DNA of 64,000 nucleotides from Shinisaurus crocodilurus (Eukaryota; Chordata; Lepidosauria; Squamata; Shinisauridae), in NCBI GenBank assembly GCA_021292165.1, contig CM037880.1:182983085-183047084 (forward strand), written 5' to 3'. A model generated the notes under the pieces. The model was not told the origin of the DNA and did no database searches. It worked only from the letters and a program-made list of their open reading frames with translations. This document shows, one piece after another, positions 10,992 to 21,924 of this stretch. A program made the translations under genes and the position numbers. Numbering within the stretch: position 1 is the first letter of the stretch; each line of letters begins with the position of its first letter.

Positions 10992-11610
10992 CAGGGCCGG
11001 CACTACCGCTAGGCAAACTAGGCGGTTGCCTAGGGCGCGCGGCTGAAGAGGGCGCAGAAATGCTGCACCGCCCCCCCGCAGCCGCCGGACCCCCCCGCCA
11101 CCCCTCACAGCCGCCAGACCCCCCCGCCACCCCTCACAGCCGCCAGACCCCCCCGCCACCTACCTTCTCCGCGCCGCTGCCGGAGCCCCGCCCGCGCTCT
11201 GTTTTGGCGGGAGGAACCAGGGCAACAGGGCTTAAACAGCCCTGGTTTCCCCAGCCAAAAACAGAGCGCGGGGGTCCCATCGCGTCTCTTCCTCCGCGCC
11301 GGAAGGACGTGACGGGGCCAGCGGCCGGGGAGGCAGGCTCGGAGGAGGAGGAGGCGGCCAGGGTGGGGGGGAAGGTAGGTGGCGGGGGGGTCCTGTGGCT
11401 GCGGGGTGGTGATGGGGGGTCCGGCGGCTGTGGGGGGTAGCGGGGGGTCCGGCTGCTGCGGGGGGTGGTGGTTTGCAAAGCAGGGCTGCTGCGGGGGGTG
11501 GTGGTTTGCAAAGCAGGGCTGCTTTGCTCTGGAGCCCCCCCCACGGCATGAGAGGGGGGGCACTAAATATAATTTTGCCTAGGGTGCCAAAGTGCCCTGC
11601 ACCGGTCCTG
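10992..11610. mobile_element. hAT-type non-autonomous element, family F1, 619 bp
   Basis: It starts CAGGGCCGGCACTACCGC and ends GCACCGGTCCTG. The exact 8-bp duplication ATGCCATG flanks it at 10984-10991 and 11611-11618. The subterminal sequence GGTTGCCTAGGGCGC matches the other two copies. The interior is extremely GC-rich, with about three 29-bp C-rich units (11081-11163) and a 31-bp G-rich unit repeated near 11455-11520. Proline- and glycine-rich ORFs across it come from this composition and are not genes. Confidence 0.88.
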
Positions 11611-11683
11611 ATGCCATGTGAGACAGCATTGTTGCTTGCCAAATGAGAGGCTACATCATGTGATCAAATTACTCGATTTGTTT

Positions 11684-11762
11684 TAGAATCATAGAGATGG
11701 AAGGGCCTCGGAGGCCCATCTAGTGCAACTCCCTCCTCAATGCAGGAAACCTAGCACTACAG
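11684..11762 (-). mobile_element. CR1 3'-tail fragment
   Basis: AGAATCATAGAGATGGAAGG and CCTCCTCAATGCAGGAAACC are the reverse complement of the CR1 3' end. It directly precedes the F2 repeat. Confidence 0.75.
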
Positions 11763-12142
11763 CCGGGGTGAGAAGAAAGCTCTTTCAGACTGAGGACCGG
11801 ATTCAATTTTGGAGAAGCTCTTGGGGGCCAAATTCCACTGGTGGGCTGGGCCAAAGGCAAAGGGGGAAAGGACAAAGGCAAAAGCAGTGGGGGCCAAAAT
11901 GCCAGCATATTTTAGCTTCAAGCTCTTACTGCCAGTAACTACGTCTTAGGAGAGGCATTTTTCAACCTTTTAGAATGGGGGGAACCGCACAAAAGAAGGG
12001 AGACCACTGAACAGTGTGTGATTGGGGGGGAAGGTATAGGGCCAGGGGAAGAGGGTGTGGCCTTCTCGGACAACCTGGAGGGCTGCACTGGGACTCCAGG
12101 AGGGCCGGATTTGGCTGCTGGGCCTGAGGTTCTTCACCCCAG
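11763..12142. mobile_element. hAT-like MITE, family F2
   Basis: Left end CCGGGGTGAGAAGAAAGCTC and right end CTGAGGTTCTTCACCCCAGG are inverted. The interior shares GCATATTTTAGCTTCAAGCT and AACTACGTCTTAGGAGAGGC with the copy at 58656-58960. No clean target duplication was seen. Confidence 0.65.
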
Positions 12143-14261
12143 GTATAAGCCATGGAAAGGATTGAGATGCTTGTCCCACTGGAAGCAACAGGACGGGCCT
12201 TAGTCATGATGAGTAGCTCATTCCATTGATTTCAGTGAGGAGCGGTCCCATCCAACTTGATCTGGATTTTGCCAAAGAATGTCGCACTGGTTTGAAATGT
12301 ACATTTCCCCTTTCATCAAGCAAGAGAATATGTACGGTTCACTAGACTGTTTTATTTGGGTCTTGCTCTTTGTGTCACATGAGGAAAGACTGCAAATGTA
12401 CGGACATGGTGGAATTTTCCTGCCTAAACCAGGCATGCCAGACATTTATGGGTTTTGCATGCTTTCATTTTAACTTTTGCTGATGAAGTGTATCCAGTGT
12501 TTGGATAAGGCATTACTTTTTGGTTGTTTGATGGCTTCCCCCTCCTTCCAAGGGTCAGCATCTCTGCTGTGCCCATTTAAACAATGTTAAAGACATGCTT
12601 AATATTAAAACAGTGAGGTTCACTTAATGTTGTTCAAAACGTATTCTATATGTTTGATCATAAACCTCAGCTAGGGGTGGGGTTGGGGGGACGCAATCCA
12701 AATGAGATATTTATTTGGTAGTCCAAATACATTAAGACGAATATGAAGGAAATAAATCCAAAATGAACTGCTCAAGAAAGTTTTCACCATCACCACTATC
12801 AATGCTGTATAATTTGCAGAAAAAGGATAAAGGAAATGATACATATATTCCATGCCTTGGCCTGACTTGCTAGCAGTGTTCATGGCCAACTGTTGTGGGA
12901 TTAAGGCCACTGTAGATCATATCCAAACGGCTAAAATGCTTCCCAGTTGGTCTTCAGCTTTTCCCTCAGAATGATTGGATGTGTGGCCTGAATGCTCAAG
13001 GGATGGCATCAACTTTCATTGTTCACTCAGAACATTTATCCACATCCCTCAGTCTTCAGGGACATTTTGCTCAAACTCCCTCACATGGTCTGCGCCTTCA
13101 ATAACCTCCCCCCCCCCAAAAAAAACATGAAACGCTCATTTCAACTGTCACCCCAACTGGTAAATCCCAGTCCTCTTGGGCCAGCCCCTTATGCAAATGA
13201 GTCTGCTGGCTGCTTACAGAGCATTACATCAGCATGCTAAATTTCTATATGCAATGAGCTTATTTTTATTTGTATTTTAATGACTGAGCAATTCAAACAT
13301 GCAACTCCCAAGATGTATCCCAGGATGCTGTACCATGTGATTCAGCTGCACATGGCTCTTGCAATGCTGAGGCTGTAAACTGCAGAGGCAGCTGTGCTCT
13401 TAGCAACTTCAGGACCTAACATAAGGTGGTGTTTATTTTCTCTTTCAGTTACTGTCCGTTACTACTTTCCCTTTCTGGAAAAGTGTGGGTACATGGAGGG
13501 TAAGTTTTAAGCAAACACAATTTGGAACATTGCACAGTTCTGACCTGAAAGCAAGCAAGAGGTTAATTAGCTTAACTTCTATAAAATTTAAATTAGAGTA
13601 ATTATTTCTATTTATGCACATATATTTGCATATGTAAATCAGCTTATGCAAATTTGTGCAATTCTTGGTCATATGAGCCTGAGCCCAGGATCTTTTAGGT
13701 ACCTAGCACCGCCCCTGTCCAGAAGGTTTTCTAGCTCTCCAGAGCAGATTATGAGGGCACACAAGGGAATGGGGAATTGCCCCTCCCTCCCAGTTCCACT
13801 GCAAGAACTGCTTCTGTCAGCAGACTGACACCACTGGATACAACACCGTGTCTCTATACATAAGAAAGTTGGCAAGCCTAGCATGGTGTCAGCTTTTGCA
13901 GGGGCCCAAAGAAGGAAATTTGCTTCTACATAGCCATGGTGCATCCTTTTTCCTCAGCCCCAGCCTGAAAGCTGTGTGAGAGAATATTGGACGGTTTCTC
14001 GGAAACCAGAATGCCCAATTTATAAACAGATCCACCCCTTACTGACTTCATGTCACTTTGGGGTCTAGGTAGTTACAATGACTTGAGGGCTGCAGTATAG
14101 CTGGATGAGAACCAGTAATATGACTTCCTGTAATGCGGCAACATTCAGGTCATGAACCCACGGAGGCAATATATATGAAGTACTTTGAGCAATGAGGAAA
14201 AAGCTATCTAATTACTCTAAGGTCCAGTAATAGGGCTTGTATAGAATGTCTGCTCCCCAGC
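12143..14261. other. unassigned sequence
   Basis: No repeat with clear ends and no exon. The ORFs up to about 90 codons have no motif. A single TGCAACTCCCAAGATG at about 13300 resembles the ZNF143-like core of the MITEs but has no inverted partner. Confidence 0.4.
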
Positions 14262-14587
14262 CTTCCCCAGCCTAGCGCCCTCCAGATGTTTTGGATTACA
14301 ACTCCCAGAATTCCTGCAGTGATTATTGAGAGCCAGTGTGGTTAGACTGGGATTCGGGAGATCCGGGTTCTAGCTCACTGGGTGACTTTGAGCCAGACAT
14401 TGTCTCTCAGCCTAACCTACCTCACAGGGTTGTTGTGAAGATAAAATGGAAAGGAAGGAGGATCATGTACACTACCTTGGGCTCCTTGAAGGAAAGGTGT
14501 GATATAAATGTAATGAACAAACAAATGCTGGCTGGGACTGATGGTAGTTGAAGTCCAAAACATCTGGAGGTTGCCAGGTTAGGGAAG
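14262..14587. repeat. palindromic MITE family P1, interrupted by a SINE
   Basis: The left arm (14262-14330) reads CCTTCCCCAGCC, CGCCCTCCAGATGTTTTGGA and TTACAACTCCCAGAATTCC. The right arm (14525-14587) reads ATGCTGGCTGGGACTGATGG, CAAAACATCTGGAGG and GGTTAGGGAAG. The two arms are reverse complements and are separated by the SINE at 14331-14524. Confidence 0.8.
14331..14524 (+). mobile_element. tRNA-derived SINE inserted in a MITE
   Basis: The head AGCCAGTGTGGTTAGACTGG and B-box-like GGGTTCTAGCTC are present, with about 20 bp missing between head and body compared with the copy at 45027-45260. The body has GGGTGACTTTGAGCCAG and CCTCACAGGGTTGTTGTGAA, and the tail is GGTGTGATATAAATGTAATG. No clean target duplication is visible. 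Confidence 0.8.
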
Positions 14588-15750
14588 ACTGTCATAGATC
14601 ATGTCTTTTGATTTGAACCAATTCTGAAATACATATCAGTGCTGTGACTCTTGAATCAGTCTGTCTATTTCAATAGATACTTGGATAACTATTAGTAATG
14701 GTGTGTCTGGTTTTGAAGAGGGGGTGAATTGGCCAGAGATATTGGCATTCCTGAAGTGAAATTGCATGGCAGGGGAGCCTCCCATTTTAATGGCAGTTCT
14801 GAAGCCTGGGCCACCAGGGTGAAATCCTAGTTCCAGTGGAAGAACTCCCCACTGACTGCTGTGATTATTGGGAAGGAACAATTCATTTCAACACAAGACA
14901 GTTTACAATCAATCTGTTTAAACCCCTTCCCTCTCTCCATCCATGGAAGGATATCCAGTAAATCCTCTGCTCAAATTACCTCTCTTCTGCTAATAAAACA
15001 GATTTGTAAATTATATGTTTATCGTTATGGAAAAAGAGCATAGCGAAGAACAACAATGTTAAGAGATTTCTATGGACACAACAATAGAGACAAAATGCTT
15101 ACAAATGAAATCCGACTTGAAGAGGCCTGCTACAGTCCAAGACACCAAATGAGTTCTATATTAGCAGTAATCGAGAAACAGAGGTTCTGTGACAGTGTTT
15201 ATTTACCATCTTCGAGAATTTATTTTGGAGGCTTCCATATAAACACATGGACAGCTCCAAAGATCCTGCTCTAAAATTATAATTCCCTTAGATACCGAGT
15301 AATATCCAGCCAGAAAACTAAATTGAGTGCAAGTCACAAGCGATTTGCATTGCTGGGAAAGCTTGTGCCATGTACAGAAAATGGACTGCCCTGGGAATAG
15401 GATTGCTCTTTAGAAAGGAACAAAATCAACATCATTCTGTTAATTAAAAGGGTGCTAAAAAAGTGAAGTGCATTTTCAGAAAGAAGATGGTGCTATATGC
15501 ATTATTTACAGATAAAGTATACAGTGCAATAGCCATTTCAGAGCCTTATTGGAGAGGATGCCAAAAATTGAGCTCACTTGTCATCCTGGCTTCCATGGAG
15601 CATAACGTCAGAAGCCACAAAATAGTTTCCATCCTTCTTTAATTAACTACAGCAACAACAAGGGATTGTTAATTGTTAATGATTAAATGGATTTGTTTGC
15701 ATCTTCCAAGCAATTTAAATATATGTTGGTGTAGCAGAGTGACTTAAAGC
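14588..15750. other. unassigned sequence
   Basis: Nothing recognisable in coding or repeat terms; mildly AT-rich. Confidence 0.4.
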
Positions 15751-15818
15751 TGCAATCCTATGCATATATGCTTGAGATAATAATTTCCATTGAACTTACT
15801 CATTAGTAAACATGAATA
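15751..15818. repeat. short palindromic repeat copy, cut by a Tigger-like MITE
   Basis: TGCAATCCTATGCATATATG, TTCCATTGAACTTACTC and TAGTAAACATGAATA match the family at 55002. The usual final TAGGATTGC is replaced by the MITE, which begins just after the TA. Confidence 0.6.
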
Positions 15819-16072
15819 CAGTAATACCTTGGATTGCAAGTAACTTGGTTTGAGAACGTTTTGCAAGACAAGTAAATTTTTAAATATTTTATTTTATTTT
15901 ATTTGATATACAAGCGACGTCTTGCAATACAAGCACTGTAGTACGGCTTAAATTTAAAATCTCTGTACAAATTTTTTTGGGGGGATTTCGTTTTGATATA
16001 AGAGTGTTTTGGATTACAAGCACGTTTCCGTTACAAGCACGTTTGATATGCTCTCAATCCAAGGCATGACTG
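15819..16072. mobile_element. Tc1/mariner (Tigger-like) MITE, 254 bp
   Basis: The ends CAGTAATACCTTGGATTG and CAATCCAAGGCATGACTG are inverted with two mismatches. TA dinucleotides flank both ends (15817-15818 and 16073-16074), as expected for a Tc1/mariner target duplication. The inner sequence is full of CTTG/CAAG and TTACAAGCACG repeats, as in pogo/Tigger MITEs. Confidence 0.8.
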
Positions 16073-16129
16073 TAGACTGAATGAGGGGTAGCTGTAATCC
16101 CCTACTCAAATTCCATCCCAGATCTAAGC

Positions 16130-16316
16130 CACAAACTTGTTTGTTGTAGCCCTACATAAGCCACTGTTCTGGTAGCCTCAGCTCTCTGTCAGCAATATGG
16201 AGACAATAATAAGGCCTAGCGTTCAGAGTTTTTGTAAGGATTACTGAGATAATGTGGGTGATGAAATGCTTCAAATGCTGAAAAGCACTATGTAAATGAT
16301 GAGTGTTATTATTACA
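16130..16316 (+). mobile_element. ancient MIR-like SINE remnant
   Basis: The string GGATTACTGAGATAATGTGG, followed by AAAAGCACTATGTAAATGAT and TGTTATTATTA, resembles the 3' half and L2-type tail of MIR. Divergence is high, so this rests on motif order. Confidence 0.5.
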
Positions 16317-16754
16317 TACATAAATTATAAGGCCTCAGTCCAGCTAAAGTAGATGTTATGAAGTCCCATTGAAAGCAATAGAACTTGAGTTAGAGACAAC
16401 TGTCTTTAGCTGAATCAAGGCCCAAATCTTTTAGATTTTATTGTTGGGAAAGTGAGGAAGTAGTTTTCTACTGCTGTGCCTGGACATTTTCTGCTGGAAT
16501 GAGTGAACAAGGCACTGTCAGAGTGGTTTGCTGATCACAGCAAGAGCAGCCATAACAGGAAAACAACTTGCAAAATCTAGGTGTGATGGATCATAAAGAT
16601 ATGTTCCCTTTCGCTTTTCATCTCTGCATCCTTTCTTTTTTTTGCTTTGTTTTTGCTGTGATAGACAGCTCAGCTGGTAAAGGAGTTACTTTGTAGGAAT
16701 CCTTCTGTCACTGGTCCAGTTCTGGCTCAAAGGAACCCATTTTTAAGGAGAGGG

Positions 16755-16937
16755 AGGGCCATAGCTCAGTGGTGGAACCTTGCATGAAGAAGGTCCCAGG
16801 TTCAGTGCCCACCATTTCAGGCAGGACTTGTGAAAACCTCTGTCTGAAAGGCAGGAGAGCTGCTGCCAGTCAGAGTAGACAGTACTGAGGAAGATGGATC
16901 ACTGGTCTGACTGGGTATCAGGCAGCTCCCTATGTTT
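16755..16937 (+). mobile_element. tRNA-derived SINE, second family (T2)
   Basis: The head has an A-box-like TAGCTCAGTGG at 16762-16772 and a B-box-like GGTTCAGTGCC at 16799-16809. The body has GAAAACCTCTGTCTGAAAGG, GCTGCCAGTCAGAGTAGACA and CAGGCAGCTCCCTATGTTTC. Other copies lie at 30520-30706 (minus) and 52575-52740. It is not a tRNA gene because the cloverleaf is lost after the B box. Confidence 0.8.
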
Positions 16938-17027
16938 CCTTTGCATCTTCCAACATCTTCTCAAATAGGCTTGTTCTAGCAGGAGAAAAGTTCACTGATG
17001 CAGAAGGCAGAAATTCCACCTAGCCCA

Positions 17028-17171
17028 GGAGTGGGGAAACCTGTGGCCCTCCAGATGTTCTTGGACTCCAACTCCCATCAGCCCCAGACAGAATGGCCAA
17101 TAGTAAGAGATGTTGTGAGTTTTACTCCAGCAACATCTGGAGGGCCACAGGCTCTCCCCCTTCCCCACCCC
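17028..17171. repeat. palindromic MITE, family P1
   Basis: CAGGAGTGGGG, CCTGTGGCCCTCCAGATGTT and CCAACTCCCATCAGCCCC on the left are mirrored by CAACATCTGGAGGGCCACAG and CCTTCCCCACCCC on the right. No exact target duplication was found. Confidence 0.75.
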
Positions 17172-17623
17172 CTGGGTAGCCTTTAATTAGGCTCTGGTAA
17201 ATTTGTACTATAGGACTGCTGCCTTATAATTGCAGATTCTTTTGTTCCCAGATGCTTTACAACCTGGGGTGCTTCTGGATGGATAGTTTTTAGCACTATT
17301 AGCACAATTAGAAGGCACCATGTAGCTATCCTGCCTTTTTCTCCTTAACCTATTTTCTGTGGTAAATGAAAAAGACACAAGAAATGGTGGAAAAATCACG
17401 GGAGGGTTGGTTGGTGTAGCCCCTTGACACAGTGCAGTATTTCAGTGCAACCAGGGGTGTGCAATAAGATACACATGCGCATGCACATCAGCCGTATACC
17501 TGGAAGCCTGCTTGTGCAGATTTCCCTTGCGGGAACGGGTTGGGGATTTCTTGCTAAAAGGAAATTCGACTAAAGCTTGGAATTACTTCAAGTTCTCATG
17601 TATATTTTCTTAACTAAAGGCAA
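17172..17623. other. unassigned sequence
   Basis: No recognisable gene or repeat boundary. Confidence 0.4.
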
Positions 17624-17733
17624 AATCCTATGCATGTTTAGACAGAAAAAAGGCCTACAACTCCCAGTGTGGCTGCCTGGGGCATGCTGGGAGTTGTAGG
17701 CTTTCCCCCCCTGTCTAAACATGTCATAGGATT
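17624..17733. repeat. palindromic MITE, family P2
   Basis: AATCCTATGCATGTTTAGAC at the left and CTGTCTAAACATGTCATAGG at the right are inverted. Inside, CTACAACTCCCAG (17654-17666) faces GCATGCTGGGAGTTGTAG (17682-17699). A second copy is at 19424-19513. Confidence 0.8.
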
Positions 17734-17765
17734 GCACCCGAAAACATTTAAAACACCGACATTAC

Positions 17766-18741
17766 CAGGGATGGGGACTCGGACTCGAGGACTCGACTCG
17801 TGAGTCGGACTGAGTCCCCCCTCTGACTCGACTCGGGTCCCAATATTTTTAATGGGACTCGAGACTCGACTCAGGACTCGAGACCAAGGACTCTTCAACA
17901 TCCCTGGGCTGTGCCAGAAGGAGTGGAGAGGAGCGTGATTGCCGGTGAAGAGCACATGGAAGCGAGGTGCGCTGCTGCTCGGCCACTATGGACGGCTACC
18001 AGGAGTGCAGCCCCAACAGTGTGTCAAGATTTATTTTGATTGATGTGTTGCGTACTTGGGAGAAGCAGAAGAAGGACCTAAGATTACTCTGTGTGGCTGC
18101 TCTGAGTGTGTTTCTAGTTCCAGCAAGTTCATCACCAGTGGAGCGGGTGTTCAGTGAAGGTGGAATTGTGATGAGATCTCACCATTCCAGAATGGGGGCC
18201 AAACATTTAGAAAAAATCATGTTCCTCAAATGCAACATGGATAAGTTTTAGGAAGTACAGCAAGTTTATTTTTTAAAATCATTTTTCTAAAATGCAATCT
18301 TTCAGACATTTTGGGTTTGGCTGCCTCTGCCTGCCTGTCTGGGGTTCCCAGCCTCCTCTGCCTGCCCGGTCTCTTCTTGACCAGTTCAACAGTTGAATTG
18401 TCCAAGACAAAGGCCTCTGCCTGCCTGCTTTGGGGTTCCCTGTCTCCTCTGCCTGCCCGGTTATTTTGGGTTTTTCTGCCTGGTCTGTTCTTGCCAAAAT
18501 CAGTTGCAGAGTTTTGAAATAAAAAGGCACACTTGTGCCTAGAATTTATTAAAACCACACATCTGAAGTAGCCTTATTTTGTTGGGAAAACCCCCCATTG
18601 ATTTTAATAGGGACTCGTGGAGTCAGCTTTGGGAGTGACTCGGGAGTCACCATTTTGGACCAAGGACTCGGACTCGTGACTCGTGTCCAAAAACTCGTGA
18701 CTCGACTCGTGACTCGAGACCAAGGACTCTTCAACATCCCT
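17766..18741 (+). mobile_element. hAT element (F5) with transposase remnant, 976 bp
   Basis: The left end CAGGGATG and right end CATCCCT are inverted. The 8-bp duplication GACATTAC flanks the unit at 17758-17765 and 18742-18749. Both subterminal zones are packed with GACTCG/CGAGTC motifs (17775-17880 and 18611-18715), a plausible transposase-binding array. Between them are a truncated transposase frame and imperfect tandem repeats (18300-18490). The string ACCAAGGACTCTTCAACATC occurs at the right end and also, in direct orientation, at 17883-17902, so the left part contains a second right-end sequence. This is an internally deleted copy that cannot move on its own. Confidence 0.85.
17966..18251 (+). 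pseudogene. hAT transposase C-terminal dimerisation domain, truncated
   Basis: The frame 17967-18251 encodes 94 residues. From about residue 36 it matches the hAT dimerisation region at the C terminus of Ac-like transposases: LSVFLVPASSSPVERVFSEG, then a run with RSHHSRM and ending FLKCNMDKF before the natural-looking stop. The normal protein is several hundred residues long and includes a BED zinc finger and an RNase-H-fold catalytic core with an alpha-helical insertion; all of that is missing. The frame start is therefore a deletion breakpoint and not a true initiation site. It is flanked on both sides by its own terminal sequences, so it belongs to the element and is not a host ZBED gene. 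It cannot catalyse transposition. Confidence 0.85.
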
Positions 18742-19423
18742 GACATTACTAGGGAAGTCAGAGAACTCTCCCTCACAGGATCTTGTCAGCCCTGATTCCA
18801 TTCACATCAATGCCAACCAAGGTGGATCTCTTGAAGTGCTGTGCTGTAGGTCTAACCGTTGTTATTTTACTACAAAGGGCATGTCGGTTTTCTTGTTCAA
18901 ATGAAGTTTGTTTTGCTTCAGGGTTGTGTGGGGGACCCCCCCCCTCTATTTCAGAGCACAGAGCGGGAACATGTGCTGTTTGAAAAGCAGTCAAATTCTC
19001 TGATACTTATCAACAGTTACACTTTCTTGGACGGAAAGATGACAAATGAAAATGTGCAAGCTGTCTTCCAGGATGGCTCAGCTCTTTGTAGGAGGACCCC
19101 AACTTCAGAAAAGAATAAAGGGTGTGCCAACAAAAACAGCTGCGGCTAGTTAACATGGCAAGGAATAAGCAGACTCGTTGGAAGGTAATGCTGATCTCCG
19201 TAGGCAAATCATTTCAGAATTTTAAACACATGGACAAAAACTGAAGTCATGCAAACTCTGTAATCCTGTGGACATGATTAGCTTAGCAACATTTCACACA
19301 TTATACACCAGCAAACTTGTGTTTGCCAATAGAGTATACAGTTGACAGGGACTAAGATCTGAGTCTGGTTTTTGGATGGATGTATCCATCTTTGGAGCAG
19401 TCACACTTGTCTGTTTTAAGGCA
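18742..19423. other. unassigned sequence
   Basis: No repeat or gene is recognised apart from the target duplication at the left edge. Confidence 0.4.
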
Positions 19424-19513
19424 CAATCCTATGCAAGTTCAGACAGAAAAAAAGGCCTACAACTCCCAGCATGCCCCAGCCTTTTTTTCCTGTCTGAACT
19501 TGTTATAGGGTTG
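19424..19513. repeat. palindromic MITE, family P2, second copy
   Basis: CAATCCTATGCAAGTTCAGA and TCTGAACTTGTTATAGGGTT are inverted ends. CTACAACTCCCAGCATGC is at 19457-19474. The opposing core copy is deleted. Confidence 0.75.
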
Positions 19514-19796
19514 CACCCTTACAAAGGGGCCATGGGCAAAATTGCTTTAAACATCTAAAATATATATTTAATGGTTAAGCAGCTCAGAGTTTACATTACT
19601 TTAATATAAAAACAATTTCTAGTATACTATTGGGTAAAAGTAAATATTCTTGCCTATTGGACATTGAGATATGATTTGGCTCAGCATTGCAGTGGGGCAG
19701 AAGATGGCATGTTTCAGCCAGATATCAGAATGCTGGTGTGTGTGTAAATTTCCTGCCCTTCCTCTAAGGAATATAGCAGGAAACGTGGAGTTTCTC

Positions 19797-19905
19797 CCAA
19801 TTTTATGCTCACAGCAATCTGTGAGATAGGTTAGGCTGAGAGATAGGAATCTGAACAGGTTTCCACTATCCAAGCCTGTATGTCAATTATACCACACTAT
19901 CATAC
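19797..19905 (-). mobile_element. degenerate SINE fragment
   Basis: TTTATGCTCACAGCAATCTG and GTGAGATAGGTTAGGCTGAG match the core of the L2-tailed SINE on the minus strand. Confidence 0.5.
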
Positions 19906-20135
19906 CCTCCAACATTTCACAGATGAAAATAGGGACACACACTTGTGAGTTTGTAAGAGGTATGGTTAAGCCACGTGAAGGTGTGATCAAGAGGGTGTGC
20001 CCAACTAAAAGTGCTCAGAAGCAGAAGGGATCCTGAATAACAGTTTCAAAAACTGGGGATCAAATACCCAGGGGATCTGATGCCACATATTGATATGACT
20101 GCTGCGTACTTTAGGTCAAACCAGATAAGTATTTA
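19906..20135. repeat. probable DNA-transposon fragment
   Basis: ATACCCTCCAACATTTCACA followed by GATGAAAATAGGGACAC looks like the end of a MITE. The other end was not identified. Confidence 0.4.
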
Positions 20136-20303
20136 CAGTATTTTTCCATGTATAAGACTATACTTTTTCCTAAAATTGTTAGACTAAAAATTGAGGGTCA
20201 TCTTATACACGGAAGTAAGCCAAGGAGAGAACCACGCGGTTGCGAAACTGCCCAGTGGGGGGCGACTTATACATGGGGGCGTCTTATAGACGGAAAAATA
20301 CGG
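20136..20303. mobile_element. MITE with 23-bp inverted ends, 168 bp
   Basis: CAGTATTTTTCCATGTATAA at the left and TTATAGACGGAAAAATACGG at the right are inverted (20 of 23 positions over the arm). The superfamily is unclear because no clean target duplication is visible. Confidence 0.65.
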
Positions 20304-21839
20304 GTATGTTTAATGCTGGATGATTGGGAAGTGAGGTACTGCTTTGGGCTGACTTTATTAGGAATAAAAGGATCTCTAATAATTCCATGAAACTTCCAAG
20401 TCCTGAAGATCCTCTGAACCCTTAGAATGAGTTACTGGTCTCCTAATTCACAACCTTATCCAAATTAATCTGCATTTATTAAACCCTTTTAGAATACTAA
20501 GCAGTCCCGATGAGCAGTCATTGTTGCATTTGTTGTTTCATTCACAATCGTGCTGTCATCCAACAGGAAGAACTATTACGGTAATTGTTGGTGTTCGTGG
20601 TTGGCTGAAGGTTTCTGACTTTCAGGCATATAACACCCCCCGAAGAAAGTTGTAACTAATCCAAACTGTTTTGCTGAGAGCAGTTTATAACATGATCATA
20701 ATATGCTCTGGGACAATCAAAGGGGGAAGAAACCCACCCCAAACTATAACAACAGAGGATTTATTTCTATGCCAGTGGGCTGTAACCCATCTTGGAAGAG
20801 AACCCTGGATGGAACTTGAGGGTTTCTTTTTTCTTAATAAATGGATACTCTGGTGCCAATGGCCCATGTGGATTGCTATTGAAAACATTGTTTTTCTCTT
20901 CTATCTAGGTACTTAGTCACTACAGAAATTAAAATGACCAAATCTTTTAAAAATAGCATCTTTCAATGGCAACCTCTCCTCTTTGGGGAGTTTACACATT
21001 TATTATGTGCCTCCTGGCTCCAGGACTGCCAATTAACTTAAGAACAGGCTATTGTTTTCTGAGTGAGCCTCTGAGAAAGGTGAAAGCTAATTTAACCCAC
21101 GCTTTCCTGCTCTGATATATTAATACCTTAAATCAGTGGTTGAATAGCTCTCTCCCAGTCACCACACCAAAGCAAAACAGATGTGTCATTTCCAAATCCT
21201 GAAACCACATTCACCTGTTACATTTTAGATGTACAAACCTTGGCTTAAATCCCAAAGGTTGTTGACTCCAATCAAGTCACATACCGTAGTTCTCCTTTGC
21301 ACCTGCAGATTGGCTCTGGTCATTGAAATTAATGGGATCTCTGCACATACAGCAGTGAGTGCATGTTCATATCAGTGCATACATGCAACTTGTACTTGTA
21401 CTATGCATATTTGGATGCACATAACTTTCAGCAACAGGGTTATTGCTTGGGAAGATTAGAATCCAAACGTCCAAAATTGCACATAATTTCAGTGAGATGT
21501 AAAGTGTGCTCAGGTTGAATTCAAAATGAGCTTGTCCGTCCCTCACAGTTCATCTTCATGGATTCCAAGGTTGCATTATGAAGTGGAGATTACATATTTT
21601 CAATCTGGCATTTTACTTTCTGTATTTGAACATTGGTTGTTGGATATTCTATTTAACAGCACAATAGCTGATGTTCATTGTTTGATCATTGCTGGTACTG
21701 GATATTCAGCATATTATATTTAAACTAAAATTGAATAGGAGAAACATTTCTGGTTTAAAATTTAAAATGCAGGAACAATACAAAGAAGCTGGCAAGCCAC
21801 TAGGTAGATATAGTCACCCTTAGAACGGCAGTATGGATT
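20304..21839. other. unassigned sequence
   Basis: AT-rich sequence without supported features. Confidence 0.4.
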
Positions 21840-21924
21840 AACGAATTTGATTAGGACTGGGAAGACCCAGCTACAAATCCTTAGGAAGCTGACAGGTAAC
21901 CTAGGGCCAGTCACTATCCCTTAG
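21840..21924 (+). mobile_element. degenerate SINE fragment
   Basis: GGACTGGGAAGACCCAGCTA, then GGAAGCTGACAGG and GGGCCAGTCACTATCCCTTA follow the head and body order of the L2-tailed SINE. Confidence 0.5.

Noticed and set aside
10922..11440. 172-codon proline/glycine-rich ORF
   Set aside because: It crosses the end of an hAT-type MITE and is made of GC-rich tandem repeats.
16755..16937. tRNA gene from A-box and B-box motifs
   Set aside because: The cloverleaf is not maintained after the B-box, and the same body is found at 30520 and 52575, so it is a SINE.
17966..18251. Host ZBED-type gene from the hAT dimerisation domain
   Set aside because: The domain lies between terminal repeats of an hAT element with an 8-bp duplication and lacks every other domain.
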